Of a stretch of 7,633 nucleotides of DNA, positions 6,209 through 7,633 are shown piece after piece. How positions within the stretch are numbered: position 1 is the first letter of the stretch; each line of letters starts with the position of its first letter. Below the pieces are notes generated by a model. The model saw nothing but the letters and a program-made list of their open reading frames with translations, was not told where the DNA came from and made no database searches. The stretch is from Candidatus Parcubacteria bacterium (GTDB lineage: Bacteria; Patescibacteriota; Minisyncoccia; Phycocordibacterales; UBA1006): assembly GCA_027028225.1 (NCBI GenBank), contig JALVJP010000091.1:1-7633 (forward strand), given 5' to 3'. The translations under genes and the position numbers were made by a program.

Positions 6209-7417
6209 ATGCTTTTTAACTATAAAGTTGTTGATAAAGAAGGGAAAGAGAAACGAGGTCAAATTGAAGCAGTAAATATAGACCTCGCTACTTCGAACCT
6301 TCAGAGAAGGGGGTATATCGTTACCTCTATTACTCCAAGTAGTAAGAAAGGCTTTTTTGACGGAGAGCTTCCTTTCTTTAGTAAGGTGAAGACGAAAGAT
6401 ATTGTCTTGATGTCAAAACAAGCAGCTACTCTATTTGAAGCTCAGGTTTCCGCGGTGAAGATTTTTGAACTTCTTGGAGATAATTCGGAATCGAAAGGTT
6501 TAAAAAAATCTTTACTTCAAGTAGCAGATGATATCCGAGGGGGAACTTCTATTTCCGGAGCGATGGCAAAACAGCCAGATGTCTTTTCTCATTTCTATGT
6601 AAACATGATTCGTGCGGGAGAAGAGTCGGGAAATCTCACACAAACATTTCAATTCCTTGCTGATTATCTCGAGAGAAATTATAATCTCACCTCAAAAACG
6701 AAAAATGCACTTGTCTATCCTGCTTTTATAATCTTTACTTTCATTTCGGTGATGGTGCTTATGCTCACTAAGGTTATTCCGCAGATGGCGAAAATTATTA
6801 TTGAATCAGGTCAAGAAATTCCATTCTATACGAAAATTGTCCTTGCTATTTCTAACTTCTTTGTGCACTATGGTATTTTCCTAGGAGTATTTCTTGTGAT
6901 TGCAATGTTTTTCATTATAAAGATGGTTCATACAGATTCAGGAAGAGAAAAGTTTGATCAATTGAAGATTCTTCTACCAGGTTTTGGAAATCTCTATCGA
7001 AAAACCTACCTCGCACGTATTGCAGATAATCTCAATACAATGTTGAATTCAGGAATTCCTGTAGTGCGAACACTTGAAATTGCTGCAGATGTGGTAGGAA
7101 ATAAAATTTTTGAAAAATTACTCATTGAAGCTTCAGAGGATGTCAAAGGAGGGAAAACGATTTCTCAAGCTTTTGAAAAGCATGAAGAAATTCCACAAAT
7201 TATGGTGCAAATGATTAAGGTTGGGGAAGAGACAGGTTCGGTTGGAAAAATTCTTAGAACACTCGCCGTATTCTATAATAAGGAAGTAATTGGGGCAGTT
7301 GATACACTCATTGGGATGATTGAACCTGCAATGATTGTGCTCCTCGGAATAGGAGTTGGAGGTCTCCTCATGTCGGTAATGGTGCCTATCTACCAAGTTG
7401 CGGGAAGCGTTGGGTAG
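6209..7417 (+). CDS. pilC: Type IV pilus inner-membrane platform protein PilC (GspF family)
   Basis: This 402-residue polytopic protein is the platform on which PilB and PilT act during pilus extension and retraction. A short cytoplasmic N-terminal region (1-60, beginning FNYKVVDKEG) precedes two repeats of the T2SSF domain (about 63-190 and 265-392). Each repeat carries the family motif, GEESGNL (137-143) and GEETGSV (339-345), with GGTSISGAM (111-119) and GGKTISQAF (314-322) upstream of them. Transmembrane segments lie at about 169-190, 210-237 and 372-393. ATG 6209 is preferred to the in-frame TTG at 6203 because it gives the usual N-terminus and follows a -10 box by eight bases. No Shine-Dalgarno is present. 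There is no strong terminator after the TAG stop. The protein has no cysteine. Confidence 0.95.
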   Translation: MLFNYKVVDKEGKEKRGQIEAVNIDLATSNLQRRGYIVTSITPSSKKGFFDGELPFFSKVKTKDIVLMSKQAATLFEAQVSAVKIFELLGDNSESKGLKKSLLQVADDIRGGTSISGAMAKQPDVFSHFYVNMIRAGEESGNLTQTFQFLADYLERNYNLTSKTKNALVYPAFIIFTFISVMVLMLTKVIPQMAKIIIESGQEIPFYTKIVLAISNFFVHYGIFLGVFLVIAMFFIIKMVHTDSGREKFDQLKILLPGFGNLYRKTYLARIADNLNTMLNSGIPVVRTLEIAADVVGNKIFEKLLIEASEDVKGGKTISQAFEKHEEIPQIMVQMIKVGEETGSVGKILRTLAVFYNKEVIGAVDTLIGMIEPAMIVLLGIGVGGLLMSVMVPIYQVAGSVG

Positions 7418-7458
7418 AGAAAGAAGAATATATATCTTTATCTGTCAATAGTTTTTTA

Positions 7459-7488
7459 TTGTATTATTTATAAATTTTTTGCTATACT
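7459..7488 (+). promoter_or_regulatory. Prepilin promoter, extended -10
   Basis: TGC-TATACT (7480-7488) is an extended -10 element. A -35 candidate TTGTAT (7459-7464) lies 18 bases upstream in a very AT-rich stretch. Transcription would start near 7495 and give the pilin mRNA a leader of about 84 bases, unlike the leaderless genes to its left. Confidence 0.6.
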
Positions 7489-7503
7489 GATAGAGACCTA
7501 TTC

Positions 7504-7539
7504 AGAAGAAGGAAATGGGTTATCTCGAGATTCTTCTCG
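7504..7539 (+). promoter_or_regulatory. Alternative hairpins in the prepilin leader
   Basis: CGAGA (7526-7530) pairs with TCTCG (7535-7539) around the loop TTCT. AGAAGAA (7504-7510) can instead pair with TTCTTCT (7531-7537), which uses part of the first hairpin. The two folds exclude each other, and one buries the AGAAGG stretch in front of a small ORF at 7515. A regulatory switch is possible but unproven. Confidence 0.3.
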
Positions 7540-7616
7540 GATTATTATTCATTTTTAATCGTGATATTACGAAAGAATATGTCTATGAAAAGACAAAAAG
7601 GATTTACTCTTATTGA
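7515..7616 (+). CDS. Possible small leader ORF overlapping the prepilin start
   Basis: ATG 7515 opens a 33-codon frame ending at TGA 7614-7616. It begins MGYLEILLGLLFIF, a hydrophobic stretch, and turns basic toward the end. It is the only start in the window preceded by a Shine-Dalgarno-like AGAAGG, although the spacing (two bases) is too short for a good site. It overlaps the prepilin start in another frame. It could be a small membrane or leader peptide or a chance ORF. Confidence 0.2.
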   Translation: MGYLEILLGLLFIFNRDITKEYVYEKTKRIYSY

Positions 7617-7633
7617 ACTGCTTGTAGTTATTG
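7579..7633 (+). CDS. Type IV prepilin (5' part only)
   Basis: The first 18 codons read MSMKRQKGFTLIELLVVI, a textbook class III signal peptide: a short basic leader, then KG before the prepilin peptidase cleavage site, then FTLIELLVVI with the conserved glutamate at mature position 5. The product would be a major or minor pilin cut and N-methylated by PilD, assembled by PilB on PilC. The gene runs off the window edge, so which pilin it is cannot be told. ATG 7579 and ATG 7585 are both possible starts. TGA-TATTAC (7562-7570) is a weak extended -10 eight bases before ATG 7579, so a leaderless second transcript is possible. Confidence 0.88.
   Translation, partial: MSMKRQKGFTLIELLVVI

Noticed and set aside
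237..7417. UGA recoding as in Gracilibacteria/Absconditabacteria
   Set aside because: All complete genes are full length under the standard code, with no in-frame UGA needed. Lack of UGA stops in six genes alone is not evidence for recoding.

Overview
The window looks like bacterial chromosome from the Candidate Phyla Radiation (Patescibacteria, most like Parcubacteria/Paceibacteria). This is inferred from moderate-to-low GC, short gene spacing, start codons without Shine-Dalgarno sequences, a DUF805 gene, a CPR-looking LysRS and a compact type IV pilus cluster. No rRNA or other phylogenetic marker is present to confirm it. All convincing genes are on the + strand and use TAA or TAG stops. 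No reading frame needs UGA recoding.

Layout. Bases 1-120 hold a possible C-terminal scrap of an upstream gene and two tandem hairpins, the second GC-rich. A small DUF805 membrane protein with a His-rich tail follows (237-620), then an intrinsic terminator that runs straight into the promoter of lysS (672-2150, class II lysyl-tRNA synthetase). A second terminator runs into the promoter of a multi-pass membrane protein (2227-2967). Its terminator lies at the start of a 406-base gap. That gap holds a degraded IS30-type helix-turn-helix remnant on the minus strand and interleaved palindromes just upstream of the pil promoter. The rest is a type IV pilus cluster: pilB (3374-5113, extension ATPase), pilT (5138-6199, retraction ATPase), pilC (6209-7417, inner-membrane platform) and the first 18 codons of a prepilin (7579 to the edge).

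How the genes work together: PilB and PilT would drive opposite movements of pilin subunits through PilC. The prepilin, which has its own promoter and leader, would supply the fibre subunit.

The most unusual features are below the gene level. Four starts (lysS, the membrane protein, pilB, pilC) lie 7-9 bases after a near-consensus -10 box, which implies leaderless mRNAs. All seven inferred starts read TATG, and six of seven have no Shine-Dalgarno. The pilC -10 box overlaps the pilT stop codon. The six complete proteins contain only two cysteines in about 2,200 residues, and PilB has lost the zinc-binding tetracysteine typical of its family. PilT has substitutions in its P-loop, Asp box and Walker B region.
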